Below, in pieces: positions 10,449-22,220 of a stretch of DNA of 64,000 bases (its first letter is position 1; the number at the start of each line of letters is the position of its first letter). The stretch is from Diospyros lotus (lineage: Eukaryota > Streptophyta > Magnoliopsida > Ericales > Ebenaceae). The DNA lies in the NCBI RefSeq assembly GCF_014633365.1, contig NW_026267104.1, positions 1,178,001 through 1,242,000 of the forward strand, read 5' to 3'. The notes below the pieces were generated by a model that was not told where the DNA came from, did no database searches, and was given only the letters and a program-made list of their open reading frames with translations. A program made the translations under genes and the position numbers.

Positions 10449-13078
10449 GGCTGCGTTCTTTTTGCTGTGTTCAAGTCATTTTTAGTTTTCAATTTTCTAA
10501 AATAATGAAAACACGTTCTTTTTGTTGTTTTTAAAAATACATTTTGAAAACAAAAAAAAAATTATAAAGAAAACTCAAAACAAAAAAAAGTTATTATGAG
10601 TGTTTTCATCCAAAACAAACTCTAAATTCAAAACACATTTATTTATTTATATTTTATTATTGTAATGAAAAAAATATTATAAAATTCATTGAAATTAAAA
10701 TGTATATATATTTTTAATAATATATTAGCATTAAATTTTTTAATTTACTGAATAATCAAATTTATTGAATAAAATATTATTAAAAATCTATTTTCAAAAT
10801 TTCAAAGAGAACACATTTTTAATTTTCTGTTTTGAAAAATAGTTTTTCAAAATGACAAAGAGAACGTGTAACATCCCAAAAATTGAAAATAAATAATCAT
10901 TATTAATATGAATATTGAGGTCATTATTGGGTATTTGGAGATTAAGGAAAAATAATAATTTATGATGTTTTGAGGAAATAGGAAATTAAGGGTAATTAAT
11001 TAAATTATTTGGGAGTGGTTAATCATCATTAATTATTGTAATTAGTGTGAGTAATAAATATTTGTAGATAAAAAAAAAAGAGACATTAATTTAATTGGTG
11101 TTAATAGTAATTATTAGTAATTTCGGAGTATTTATGGAAATAGGAAAATAAATTAATTTAGTGAATTTTTTGAAAATTTGGGGTATAAGTGTATTAAGAG
11201 GGAAAGTGAATGTGGAGATGCAAGTGAGTTTTTCAAAAGTTATGGGTGCTGGTGCAAATCTCGCAAAGGGTTGAGAAGTCACTTTAAATTTAATGCAATG
11301 CATATTAATATTAAGGGAAGCGGTAGCTCAAGCGATCGCGTGCTTGTATGCGAGAGAGGCGGCCGCGGGATTGACCCGCGGCTTGTGCGTGTGCGCGAGG
11401 GAATTTTGGGCTGATTTTCAGCCTTTGGCACCCAAAACGGCGTCGTTTCGGTGAGGCAGTGGCCTCCCCCAGTGCTGGTCCCAGCGGTTGCCACGTGGCC
11501 ACCTTCTGGCCACTCATTTTTTGTCATTTTTAAGCCCAAATTAGGCGTCTTCGAAGCAGCAAAAATAGAGAAAAAAATAGGAGAATAAGCAGCACGCAAC
11601 AAAGGAGAAAATGGAGGAATTTGAGGGAAAAATCAATATTAAACTTGGTTTAATCGCGATTTAATTAGCCAGGTAAGTAAAGAAATATGTAATAATCATT
11701 ATGTACGGTTGGAGTTTTATTTTGGGTCCAATTTTATTAATTTGGGGAGTTTATTCTATTTTACAACATGTATTAATTTGGTGGCATTTAAACATAAAAA
11801 CGCTTTAAATAGCTAAATAGAGGCAAGCTCCCTCTACCCTTGCGATCTCTTTCCATTTTGTGAACCCCTCGTCTTCCCTCAATTCGTTTCGGTTTCACTA
11901 TTAATTATACAAAAAGAGGATTTTATTAGAGTGATTTAATTAATATGAGAGTCGTTGGGGTTTTATTTGCGGTGTGCCTACGTGGGTAAAAAATTATTAG
12001 AAGCAGTATATGTTTGAGAATTTTATATGGCTAAATTATTTATATTACACAATTAGATTTACTTAATGGAAGCTACGATTTTATTTATTGTTAGGAAACA
12101 TTTTACTTCGCAGCGGGAGTATAAGAAAAGCAAGGAACGGCCGTGTAAAGGCAAGCTCCTAACCCTCTCCTCATGTTCTTTAATTCCCATGAGAGGCTCC
12201 ATGGTTTCTCATATTTTATCCCCTCCCTTACTCTAATTCGGCGCCTAGCATTATTTATTGAGTTATTATTCATTTTTTTTAATTTAAATTAAATCCGAGA
12301 CTTCTAGAAATTTAATTGTTGAAAACCTACGGGGGTTTGTACCACCCCCAGTCCTTTCGGAATGATGCCGAACCTAACTTGGGGACTAGGTTCCTAGATG
12401 TGCGGGTTTATTTATGAATTTCTCGAGTTTATTTATGATTCGGCTAGGGCTATCGAGCAATGGGGCAGTGGTCGGTTGTTTGGTGACGTTGGAGTAGTCT
12501 ATCGTACGGCCCTGATGTGAACCATCGGGCGGACACTCCTAATCACTGACCGTTGACTGGTGCCGGACACTACTAATTAGCTCTGCCAGTATGTGATTTA
12601 TTACATGATTTGATATGTTGTATTACCGTTCATGATTTGATATGTACATGGATACGGGATGCACGTTGGAGTATTCATTTATTGAGTATGCTTGGTCACA
12701 GACATACTAGCTTGGTTAGATTACATCTGGCACGGGCATGTGCATCGCGTGTGGTTTACTATGTGGGCGGAGCATGGGCTAATGCATGGATGTATGGGTG
12801 CTAGTGTATCACGTTAATGCTCACTACACTATTGCATTTTTATGTGCATTGCATGGTTACCGATAGTTTTCTAATCTCGGACGAGATGATCGTTCCGAAT
12901 GAGCCTACGGCTCAGCTATTCTACAGCTCGGGTGTTGGGAACACCGACCCAGGACAACGCGCACAGGTTTGATGGAGGTATTTATTGTCTTTCAAGGCAG
13001 CGGTAGATTGGCATGGGACTTGGGTGTCGTGTGTCTTGTGTGGGCCCCAAAGACCGGTATATGCTTTCATTATGTTAT

Positions 13079-13304
13079 TGTAACATCCCGATCGAGCGAT
13101 AGGAAGGACTGGAACAACTTACCCTGATGGGCCTACATGAACTTCCCAGGGGGGTCACCCATCCCTAGATTACCCCAGATTAAGCACGCTTAACTTGGGA
13201 GTTCTTTGCCAACATTTAGCCCAAAAGGTATCCAGCTGGTGTTGTTTCCTTTCTTACACTATCCTCGATATATACTAACTTCTCTGGGCTCTCGGGGTAT
13301 TACA
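13079..13304 (-). repeat. Cassandra 3' LTR (minus-strand sense)
   Basis: 226 bp, about 98 percent identical to 13481-13706. The 5S-like part lies at about 13136-13206 and includes the region of the 5S internal promoter. It could drive or remember RNA polymerase III transcription; this is inference from the family. Confidence 0.9.
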
Positions 13305-13321
13305 TTCTCTCCCCCTTGAGC
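13305..13321 (-). other. Cassandra polypurine tract
   Basis: On the minus strand this reads GCTCAAGGGGGAGAGAA, directly against the 3' LTR, as expected for the plus-strand DNA primer. Confidence 0.75.
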
Positions 13322-13466
13322 ACATGACGTCCTCGTCATGCGACCTTACAACCGGTCCCAGACCTTCTCCCCTTGGGGGCTGCCATCCTAGAAGCCGCTC
13401 CTTGTACAGGCCCTCAAGCCCCGGCGCCACTCCCCGCCCTCATCGGACTGCCTTCGCCAAGGGTCG

Positions 13467-13478
13467 ACTCTGATACCA
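13467..13478 (-). other. Cassandra primer binding site
   Basis: The minus strand reads TGGTATCAGAGT, matching 11 of 12 bases of the initiator tRNA-Met complement, two bases from the 5' LTR. Confidence 0.9.
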
Positions 13479-13480
13479 CT

Positions 13481-13706
13481 TGTAACATCCCGATCGAGCG
13501 ATAGGAAGGACCGGAACAACTTACCCTGATGGGCCTACACGAACTTCCTAGGGGGGTCACCCATCCCTGGATTACCCCAGGTTAAGCACGCTTAACTTGG
13601 GAGTTCTTTGCCAACATTTAGCCCAAAAGGTATCCAGCTGGTGTTGTTTCCTTTCTTACACTATCCTCGATATATACTAACTTCTCTGGGCTCTCGGGGT
13701 ATTACA
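13481..13706 (-). repeat. Cassandra 5' LTR (minus-strand sense)
   Basis: 226 bp. Its 5S-like part lies at about 13538-13608. Differences from the other LTR include ggaccgg/ggactgg, cctacacg/cctacatg, cttccta/cttccca and ccctgga/ccctaga. Confidence 0.9.
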
Positions 13707-14332
13707 GTTATACTATTGTGTTGTAGTGTTTCATGGCTTGTGTGTACCTTAGGTTTGTTCTAGGGAGAATTTATTTAATATGCTCAGCTTTCAACCTTCC
13801 TTTTTGTATACTTGTTGAGTCTCTCGACTCACATTGCTTTCCATCATTCTAAGTAGTGGCAGCGTGGGTTAAGGGCAAGGGAGTCAGCTTCTAGCGGTAA
13901 AGTCGGTATGGTGTACAAGCAGTCCCGTCAGTCCCTGTCAACTCTGATGGTTGAGTATGATTTACTCTATTATTTTTACTATGCCAGGTCATTCCTCAAG
14001 TCTCGTGTATATCGGCACAAGAGTTTGTATTCATTTATTTATCTTGTGACCGCTGTGCTAGCAGTGTTCCCGTAGTGCATAGATGTATATAGCTCCACTT
14101 CCGTTGTTTTAATTCTTGTGTATGCATGCCAGGGTAGTTTATGTCTTGTGTTTCATTCTTTCTCTTTCCGTAAGCGCTCCCGTTCGGGTAGTCCGGGTGG
14201 TTGGGATATCCGGGCGGGGATGCTTACAAAATGCATTTTTAATTTTCTAAAAGAAGACTACCAAAACTGAAAACTGAAAACGAATTCAAAATTTAAAACT
14301 AAAAATTGAAAAGTAAAAAGAACGCAGCCTAA

Positions 14333-15005
14333 ATATTGCCAAATTTACAAACTATTTTAGTAGTGTTTTCAAAAAGCTATTCCTCCATCTTTTACAAAAT
14401 AAGTTTGTATGAGCTTTTTGCATTAACCAAATAAATTACTAATTTGACCTAAAATAAAACACATATTTCCAACTTCTACCCTTCTTTATCCCTCTTCTTT
14501 TTATGTCATCGTTGTCGTTAGACCTATCGTTTGTGGTCGCCCTCAACCTCCATCTTCGGCTGTCGCTTCCAACCAAACCCATCTCCGTCGCACGTCAGCC
14601 TCTATCTCCATCCGTCTGTCATTCATCAAACCCATCTTCGTCTTCCGTCAGCCTCCATCTTCATTTATTCTTCGCCTCCAACCCATCGCTAGTGCCTCTA
14701 TTTTCTCTTTCGTTGCCTCCATCGCCACCTCCTCTCGCCACCATCGTCACTATATATATACATATATAACATATATATTAATGTATTTTAAATGAATATA
14801 TTTAACATTTTATTAAAAAATAATATTTTTAAAATTTTATTTATATTATTTAACAAGATATCTATTTTCGTCTTTTTATCAAGTTTTGATAGTTTATCAT
14901 CTCTTTAAAACCAAACACATAACTGACAACTTAAAACACATTTATCCAAATACGTTATCAGCTTCACGCTACCCAACTTTTAAACTTTACACAACTTAAA
15001 AGTTA
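14333..15005. other. gene-free low-complexity stretch
   Basis: It is AT-rich with a CT-rich centre (14480-14745). The 88-codon open frame there is Ser/Leu/Pro-rich and arises from repeated cgtcagcctc-atct phrases. A stretch near 14900-14930 ending accaaacac may be the far end of the older element seen near 10340. No gene is supported. Confidence 0.4.
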
Positions 15006-16800
15006 GGGCTCGTTCTCTTTGTTGTTTTCAGGCTATTTTGAGTTTTTAGTTTTTGAAAATACTGAAAACATATTTACTTTTATATTTTTAAAAACGCATT
15101 TTCAAAAACAAGAAAAAAATTACAAAGAAAACTAAAAATAACAAAAAGTTGTTTTAAGTGTGTTTAGCCAAAACAAGTCTCAAAAATTGAAAACACAAAA
15201 AACACCTTCTCCGACCCAAGCGTTCTATTCTCTCACACAATCCATGGCAACAACTAAAGGATTCTCTTTCAAGAACACCTCTGTAAATCCTTGATTTTGT
15301 AAGATCTAACCATCTGATCTTGGATCTAATCATATCTTCACTATGATAGTGGCCCCAAACTACATAAGTCTTTTAGTCTGGTCTTGAAATCATTGATTTT
15401 AGCTAGAGGTTTAAGCTTAGATCTATGGATATTCAGTCGTTGAATTTTGTTAGTTTTTGGGTATGTTGGTCAATGGGGATAAGGGTGTTGAGTGGTTGTC
15501 TCTGATATCTGGAAACAACTGACCATGATGGCCAGTGGTGATTGACAGTGCATTTTTCAATTTTGGCCAAAAATTAAAAATCAGATATATAAAGATTCAG
15601 CTGTTAGATCTTGTTTATTTTTTGGTATGTTAACCCCCTTGACTTTGCATTTCTAATGGTAGGCTTTGATCATGGAAATCTTCAGTTGAAGGTGGTAGCC
15701 AATGAATGCTAGTGGCGACGAATGTGGCTAGTTGATATATATATATATATATATGCATAGTAATTACAAATTTTGTTTGGTTGGTGCAACTTTCATCATT
15801 GGATAAAAATTTTATTGTTATTAGATAAAAATTTACATATTCTTTATTATTTTTTGAAATAGGAAGTCAGACATTATTTGGTTAACACACTACATGCATA
15901 CTGAAGATATGTTGCTAGGGCTATATAATTTGTCAACTGGGTATATATACATATGTATTATGTTACTCCAACATTCTAATATATATATATATATATATAA
16001 TATGTATGTATATATGTATGTTGATCAATTTTATCTTGTTTATTATGGCTATCAAAATATACCTAGATTTCTTATCCCTTATCAAGGTCAAAGATATCAT
16101 CTGTGTAATACCTCATGTTCGTATAAGGTTGCCATGTAATTTTAATAGGTTTAGAATATCGAAAAATTAATTTGATAGTAGTTATAAGTATCGAATTGAC
16201 TACAGAGAGTGTCTCGGAGTGAAATTGTCTAAGAAAAATTATATGGTCTCGACAAGCGTATTGAGATAAGATTTATGGTATCGAAAGAAATCGGATTGGA
16301 AACAGTTTTCGGTACAGTTAAAATACAACTATCATTTAGGCTGTAAAACCGAATCGTTGTAGGAGACTCCCAAAAAATCAATGGAACCCTAGGGAGGCTC
16401 CGATTTTACATAATGAACAACCCTTCAGTGGTTTCAGGAGGAAACGATAGCTCGGTGAGGACATTGAGGTGAAATCGTCTATATCGAGTAAAATTTAAAT
16501 TATTAATTATAGATTTTTGATATTAAAATGTAAATTAATTTGAGGTTTAAGGTCTAATTGCAATTAGGGAATTGTACAGGTGTAAAATAAGGACGAAAAT
16601 TAGGATTTAATATGTAAATTTAGTTAATTTAAAGTATAATATATAATTATATATATGTATATGTATGCGTGGCTGTGTGCGCGTGGTGGGCAAGTTTCTG
16701 TAAAACTTGGTGGCCAAGTTGCAGAGAGCTATGGTAAGAGGTATGGGGAAGAGGTACGGCCAAAGTAGAGAAGAACTTGACGCCCAAGCTATGAAATGCC

Positions 16801-16808
16801 TATAAATA
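16801..16808 (+). promoter_or_regulatory. TATA box of the LTR
   Basis: TATAAATA followed by gagagagaag and a purine-rich leader is a typical plant TATA/leader arrangement. It would serve transcription of the retroelement. Confidence 0.55.
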
Positions 16809-18112
16809 GAGAGAGAAGAAGCAGATGGGGAAAGAAGCAGAGGGAGCCCATGAGAACTTCGGCCAAGAGGTAAGGGAGATGAAAGAGGGTTCGAAGAGGC
16901 GCGAGGAAGCAGCAAAGGTGACCGTCGCAGCCTCGATGGTAGCCGAAAGTGGCCGGAATGGGCCACAACAGCTAGCGGCATCCATGGCCGCAAGCTTGCA
17001 GCAGTTTGGCGGCATGACGGTAGCACGCAGAAGCTGCGATCAGCAAGCAGGGAGGTTGGATGCGTGCAGGAGAGGCCGGAGGCGACGCGCGGTGGCGTGG
17101 GCAAGCCGCGGTGGTTGACGGGAGGGATAGGCAGACCGTGCGCAGGTGCTGGTGCGTTGTAGTGGAAGAGAAGAAGAAGAAGGAGAAAGAAAAGAAAAGG
17201 GAAAGAAGAAAAAGAAAAGAAAAGAAAAGAAAGGAAAAAAAAGAAAGAAAGAAGAAAGCTTGCTGTTCGTGAGTTGCAGAAAGAAGAAGCAGGGAAGAAG
17301 AAGAAAGGAGAAGAAGAAAGAAAAAGGAAGAAAATAAAGGAAATGGGGAAAAATAGAAAAAAAATAGAGAAAAATTCTAGAAAATAGAAAATTATGTTTC
17401 GATGATATTTCAGAGATTTTGGGTGAGAAAATAGTTCGGGCACGCGTTTTGAGATTAGGCACGCATATCGAGGAAGCCAGAGATGCTAAATTAAGGTGAG
17501 TAAAATTTTCTAAAAAATTTCATAAATTCAAGAATATTATTTTATGAATTTTTGTAGTGAAATATTTGAGAAAATATTTTAGGAATATTTAATGTAAGGC
17601 CCGCTTCCGAATACTCGAAAGAAGGTCCTTACATGGATAATATAGAACAAAACTGAACTCAACTCATTTCATTTCTAGCAGCGGAAATTTAATAAGATTT
17701 AATTACATTCCCAATATCTCATAACTCTAGGCTCGATGGCCATACAAAATAATATGAGGCTCAAATGCCATAACATAATAAATTTTCACTATTACAAACC
17801 TCACCAAATCACTAACTAGGATCTTTAAAGCTATGACGCGTCTCCGTACACCACTATCCCTGGGTTGCAGTCCTATTGGACTCGCCCCCAATAACCGTCT
17901 TTCCTTTACCTGGAATGGCAAAGAAGATCAAGTGAGCCACAAGGCTCAGCAAGTTCGAGAAACAAGGAACAATATATATGATTCAAGAACACGATGACAC
18001 CAAGAAGAGTAATCAAGGACTCCACAATATATACAAGATTCATAATTCATGAATTATCAATTCAACCCAATATATCATCTCACCATGTATCCCTATGCAA
18101 ATGTGCATAAAA

Positions 18113-18310
18113 TTTCAATATCATTATTAATTCTCACAAGCTCGTAAGCCATCAATCAATACATGCAAGAGTGCATCATTTCATTATCAATATCAATTTC
18201 CACGGCTCTCAAGCCATAATTCAATACATGCAAAAGTGCATAATTTCATTATCAATATCAATTTACCCGGCTCTCAAGCCATAAATCAATGCATGCAAAA
18301 GTGCATAAGT
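18113..18310. repeat. three tandem copies of a unit of about 65 bp
   Basis: Each copy contains atcaatatcaattt or a variant, ctc(a/g)(a/t)aagccat, tcaatacatgcaa and gtgcataa. It lies inside the nested LTR. Confidence 0.8.
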
Positions 18311-19261
18311 TTTATAGAACCTCACAAATAAATATGGAGCCAACCTGCCGGGCTATGGCCACCTCGTCCCGTGCCAAGTGCTCTAGGGTACCCTTTCTCC
18401 CTCCGCGCAAAATAATAGGTGCGCAAAACATATATATATGAAACCTGTACATGTATGCATCATGTATGCATTTGCCAACCACATGTATTTAAATTCCTGA
18501 TTCTGCAATATTCATGCTGTTAACATCACTTACCCATACCAGGTATTTCCCCCATCATCAAATAAATTCAACATATCTTACTTCATAATGTTTACCACAT
18601 TCAAGATGTAATTTATGACACAAAAATGCTTAATGTAATTTACAACACAAGAATACTTCTTTGAGAGATGCTATTTAATATTAAATCTCGATTCACCAGT
18701 TGAGGAGTATTATAAATTTAATAACTATTATTCCCATCATATGATTGTTGTGATTTCATTTAACCAATGATAGTATGCATTTACTTGCATTCATGCTCAT
18801 AGCTCAAATTCATTATTCGACCCCATGCAATCAAATGACCACACCACGTGAAATTGCTGACCAAACATAATCCTGAAATTTTTCTAAGGTAATGGACCAA
18901 ATAGAACTTTTTTTTGAAAATGTCTTCATCTTGAAAAACTAACTCCCGATAATTTGATTACTAGCATTTATTGTTGTAAGAATGATTTTTAATGAATTTT
19001 TCAAGAAACGGAAACTATGTATTTCGATGGCGGTAAAATTGCAAATTCATGGATTTGTACTAAAATCAAAATTCTAACTTTTTATTTTTATGGATTTTGA
19101 TTTTTTTGATATTTTTATTGAATCCAAATGGGGGTACTTTCTTATTTATATTTATGTATTAAAGTAAAGGAAAGTAAAATATAAATTAAGGAAAATGCAA
19201 ACATTTATGTATTAAAGTTAAGGAAAGGTAAATAAACAGGGTGAGAGCTGATAGCTCTCAT

Positions 19262-19560
19262 TCAAAGGCATATGGGACGAGCTCGGGAACAGCTCGGTCT
19301 TCAGGTCGAAGCTTACGGAGAGAGCTCAAGAGACCTCGCGGGAAGGACAAGCGAACGAGCTCGGGGTCATGAGGTGAACGAGCTCGCGGTCAAGGGGTTG
19401 AGCAAAAGCTCGCTGGAAGAGCTTGAGGTCAGGCGCGCGGCAAGAGCTCGCGGCCAAGAGCTTGACAGATGAGCTCGCGATTAAGCAGCCAGGGAGCTTA
19501 TGGGTGTGAGCTCGCGGCAAAGAGCTGGAACGAGCTCGCTAGAACATTAATGAAGCTGAA
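19262..19560. repeat. GAGCTCG-rich degenerate repeat
   Basis: The word gagctcg or agctcg occurs about ten times in 300 bases, often as aagagctcgcggccaag-like phrases. It is clearly more GC-rich than the surroundings. The open frames across it come from this repetition. Confidence 0.75.
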
Positions 19561-22220
19561 CGTGTATATATATATAACTGGGTTTGCTGAACAGAACAGA
19601 ACAAAACAGGGGCATTCGAATGACTGTTTAAGCATAATATATTGTGGATTAGCTAGGCAGGGCATGCTTTAATAAGCTTTTCAAATCTCTGGGGGGTATC
19701 AGCTCGTTACGCATATTGAATATAAGTAGTTACAAATGGGTCTCATATATATAGGCAAACAGTTTATATATATTTTCAGTTGAGGCTTTTGCTGTTTGCT
19801 CCAAATACCTTAATGAAATCATTTGAATGGACAGAGCATTTTACATTCAAACACAGCACATATACATATAAGAAGCATTTGGATCAGCAAGCTCATTCAG
19901 GGGGTGATACACAAATATATATATATATATATACATTGAACACTGCTTCTTTGGATGCAGAACGAACAGAGGTTCTCATCCTCACCTACCTACATAAAAT
20001 GCCATTCACGAAGAAAGCTTGGGGTGAAAACAAACCCCATTTTGAGATCGCAAGAAGACCCACAGAGAGATACAAAAGCAAAAGGTTGAACACAAATGAG
20101 ATAAAATGAACACAGTGAGCTAAATGAGCTAAAATGGACACAGCAAGCCAACATGTACGCATTAATCATATTGGCAGAAGGAGATATGTGAAGGAACTTG
20201 CACTGAAAATCAAAGGGGAGTGCAAGAAGAACTTGCCTGATAACTTTGCTATGCAGAAAAATCCTCCATTCCTGAAGCTGCTATCAACCCAGACGAAAAT
20301 ACCAGCAACCAGGAGGGAAAATGAAAGATAAGGAGAAGAAGTCTTAGATAGGAAAGGAGAGTACGCACAAGAGAAAAGGTCTCCACTGCAAATGAAACAT
20401 GAAGAGGGCAATGCGGAGTCTGCACCTGCAACTTTGTCCAAATGACCTGATTGCCCTTCACCTTTACAATGGTCAAATGGAAGACCAAGGGCACTATTGA
20501 CATTTGATGGCTAATTTATTTTATTATGACTTTCTTTCAAAAATTTCAAATCTCATTCCCCAATTGGGCTCGGCCCATACCTTGGGCCATTCCATGGCCC
20601 AACTCATTAATCCAAATGAATTATCATAATCCAAGCCAATTCATAATATAATTAAAAATTTTGAACACATCACAATGGCCCAATTTATTTGGACTTTTCC
20701 CACATTGATGGATCCCAATTAAATAGGCTACAAAATTCTTATTTCCACTTACTCTTTATTCCAATAAACAAGGAAGAATATTTTCAACCCTTAATTAATT
20801 AAAGCAAAAATTTTTGAACCCAAAATAAAATACCCAAAAACGTCTAGACCCCTTGACGGGTCGTTACATTTAATTTGGAATTATTGAGGAAAAATAGGAA
20901 GAAATAGAGAGAAAATTAAAGAAAATGCCAGAAATTATGAAAAAATAAGTTTTAATGTTTATTTAAATAATTATGGTGAATAGGATGCTTTGAGGCTTAA
21001 GTTGAAGTGACTTGTGCAAATTTTGAGGTTGGCATGCAAATCGAGGCAAGACACGGATATCGAGATAGCCTAATAAGCTTGAGAAGGTAAGTGGTACTCC
21101 CCAATTAAAGTTAGTTTATGGAAATGTTTCGTTTGTAAGTGGTTTATGTTCCTTGAAAATGTTTTCATCATATTGACATGCCTTGATATGTATCCATCAC
21201 GTAGACTGCATACATGACATGACTATGAAATACATAAATACACATTGATGTCATTGATCACATGCATATGAGGCCGTAGGGAGTACGAACTAGCGTCGCT
21301 GCCTTACTAAGGGTGCACCCATACACCCCTGCTTCGATAGAGGTGGCCGCTAAAATGGTAGGTAGCATGAGGGTGCAGTTGACACCTAAGAGGTAAGACA
21401 TTGCATACACACATGACATAGCATTATGTACCCTTACTTAGATGATTCATCATCTAACTTGGGCTTTGTCCCTGGAATATTCAAACATTCCAGGTGGAGA
21501 TTGTAGCAGATACAAGGATAAATGAGACATGATAAGGCACTTAGCAGAGTGCGTGAAGAATGAAATTTATGTTATGTAGCCCATGTATTTAAGTTCTGCT
21601 ACTTTAAATTCTGAACATTTTGAGGAATGTTGAAGATGTAATAATTTATTTATGATTAATGTTAAGATATCAGGTTTCGATCTTTGTTTCCACATTTGAT
21701 GTGTATAATGATTCTCTTTCGAGAAAAATAATTGTGAATTCTGGGATGGATTCGAGGTATGATGTGATTTAGAATTAAGTTTGAAAAGAAAAATTTTATT
21801 GTCCCGAAATTGTCTCAATTTATAACACGCCCGAAAAAACGGGGTGCTACAATCTGCGTGATTATGTTGGACAAGGAAGATCGCGTGGAAAGAAAGAGCT
21901 CTTTAACTATAAACATTCCTCGTGTCAGAACATAATTGAACGTTGCATTAGACTATTAAAGGCAAGATTTTTCATTTTTAAATTAATTACCAATTATTCA
22001 CTTAGGTAACATTTGTTAAAATGAAAAAGATAAAGAAATATCAATATAAGATTTGAATATTTTATGGACCAAAATATAGAATGATTAATATAAAGTTGGG
22101 AAGCATTTCAAAACTTATATCAAACTGTTTGTTAAATTTTTTTAAAATTCATTGAGAATTGTATTTTTTTTTCATATGTTTGTTAAATGCATACTAGTGC
22201 ATCACCCGTGCGATGCACGG

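Larger units (their letters stand above)
13079..13706 (-). mobile_element. complete Cassandra-type TRIM retrotransposon
   Basis: Two 226-bp direct repeats (13079-13304 and 13481-13706) flank only 176 bp. The unit is bordered by a perfect 5-bp duplication, gttat (13074-13078 and 13707-13711). LTRs start TGTAACATCCC and end GGGTATTACA on the plus strand. On the minus strand the right LTR is followed by a primer site, TGGTATCAGAGT, and the left LTR is preceded by a purine tract. Inside each LTR the minus strand carries a 5S rRNA-like segment (AAGTTAAGCGTGCTT and GGGATGGGTGACC). LTRs that carry 5S sequence define the Cassandra family of non-coding retrotransposons. The two LTRs differ at about five positions, all transitions, so the insertion is fairly young. 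It sits inside the solo gypsy LTR. Confidence 0.93.
10867..14228 (+). mobile_element. solo LTR of a Ty3/gypsy element (itself interrupted)
   Basis: It starts TGTAACATCCC and ends GGGGATGCTTACA. The flanks are gaacg on the left and aaatg on the right, an eroded 5-bp duplication. The next bases on the right continue the MITE. It shares blocks with the LTR at 26847-29176 and, in reverse, with 34574-36957: gtttgtaccaccccc, cctaggttc-like words, ctcggac(g/t)gg, and a tail with gggatatccgggcgggg. No gag or pol is present, so it is a solo LTR of about 2.7 kb after removing the nested Cassandra. Short open frames inside are not genes. Confidence 0.85.
10449..14329. mobile_element. Harbinger-type MITE, split by a solo LTR
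   Basis: The left terminus GGCTGCGTTCTTTTT starts after taa at 10446-10448. The right terminus AAAGAACGCAGCC ends at 14329 and is followed by taa at 14330-14332, a 3-bp TWA duplication typical of PIF/Harbinger. Without the insertion at 10867-14228 the MITE would be about 0.5 kb. It resembles the MITE at 24510-24992 and the 3' arms of the Harbinger elements ending at 8334 and 31405. It encodes nothing. Confidence 0.85.
17593..20868 (-). mobile_element. second LTR nested inside the first (probably solo)
   Basis: Plus-strand ends are TGTAAGGCCCGC and GGGTCGTTACA. The flanks are tttaa on both sides (17588-17592 and 20869-20873), a perfect 5-bp duplication. Read on the minus strand it starts TGTAACGACCCG, a start often seen in plant gypsy LTRs, so minus is the likely sense. 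It holds two internal repeat zones (18113-18310 and 19262-19560) and no gag or pol. At 3.3 kb it is long for a solo LTR; a further unrecognised insertion inside it is possible. Confidence 0.8.
16104..21851 (+). mobile_element. LTR (probably solo, gypsy-type) inserted in the Harbinger transposase
   Basis: It starts TGTAATACCTC and ends GGGGTGCTACA and is flanked by a perfect 5-bp duplication, atctg (16099-16103 and 21852-21856). The transposase reading continues across the joined flanks. A TATA box (tataaata, about 16801) precedes a purine-rich leader with a long GA-rich run at 17160-17340. No gag or pol is present. After removing the nested LTR (17593-20868) it is about 2.5 kb, so a long solo LTR is the simplest reading. 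The 278-codon antisense open frame over the GA-rich run is low complexity and is not a gene. Confidence 0.85.

Noticed and set aside
11312..11390. Possible tRNA gene
   Set aside because: The arms do not form a full cloverleaf by eye and the same text recurs in another LTR; treated as part of the LTR.
13136..13206. Possible 5S rRNA gene
   Set aside because: Only part of 5S is present, it is repeated in the second LTR, and it lies within a TRIM with TSDs; it is Cassandra sequence.
14503..14769. 88-codon open frame, Ser/Leu/Pro-rich
   Set aside because: Low-complexity repeated CT-rich phrases; no start context, no intron signals and no domain.
16607..17443. 278-codon antisense open frame
   Set aside because: It is the complement of a GA-rich leader inside an LTR, giving Phe/Ser/Leu-rich text without any domain.
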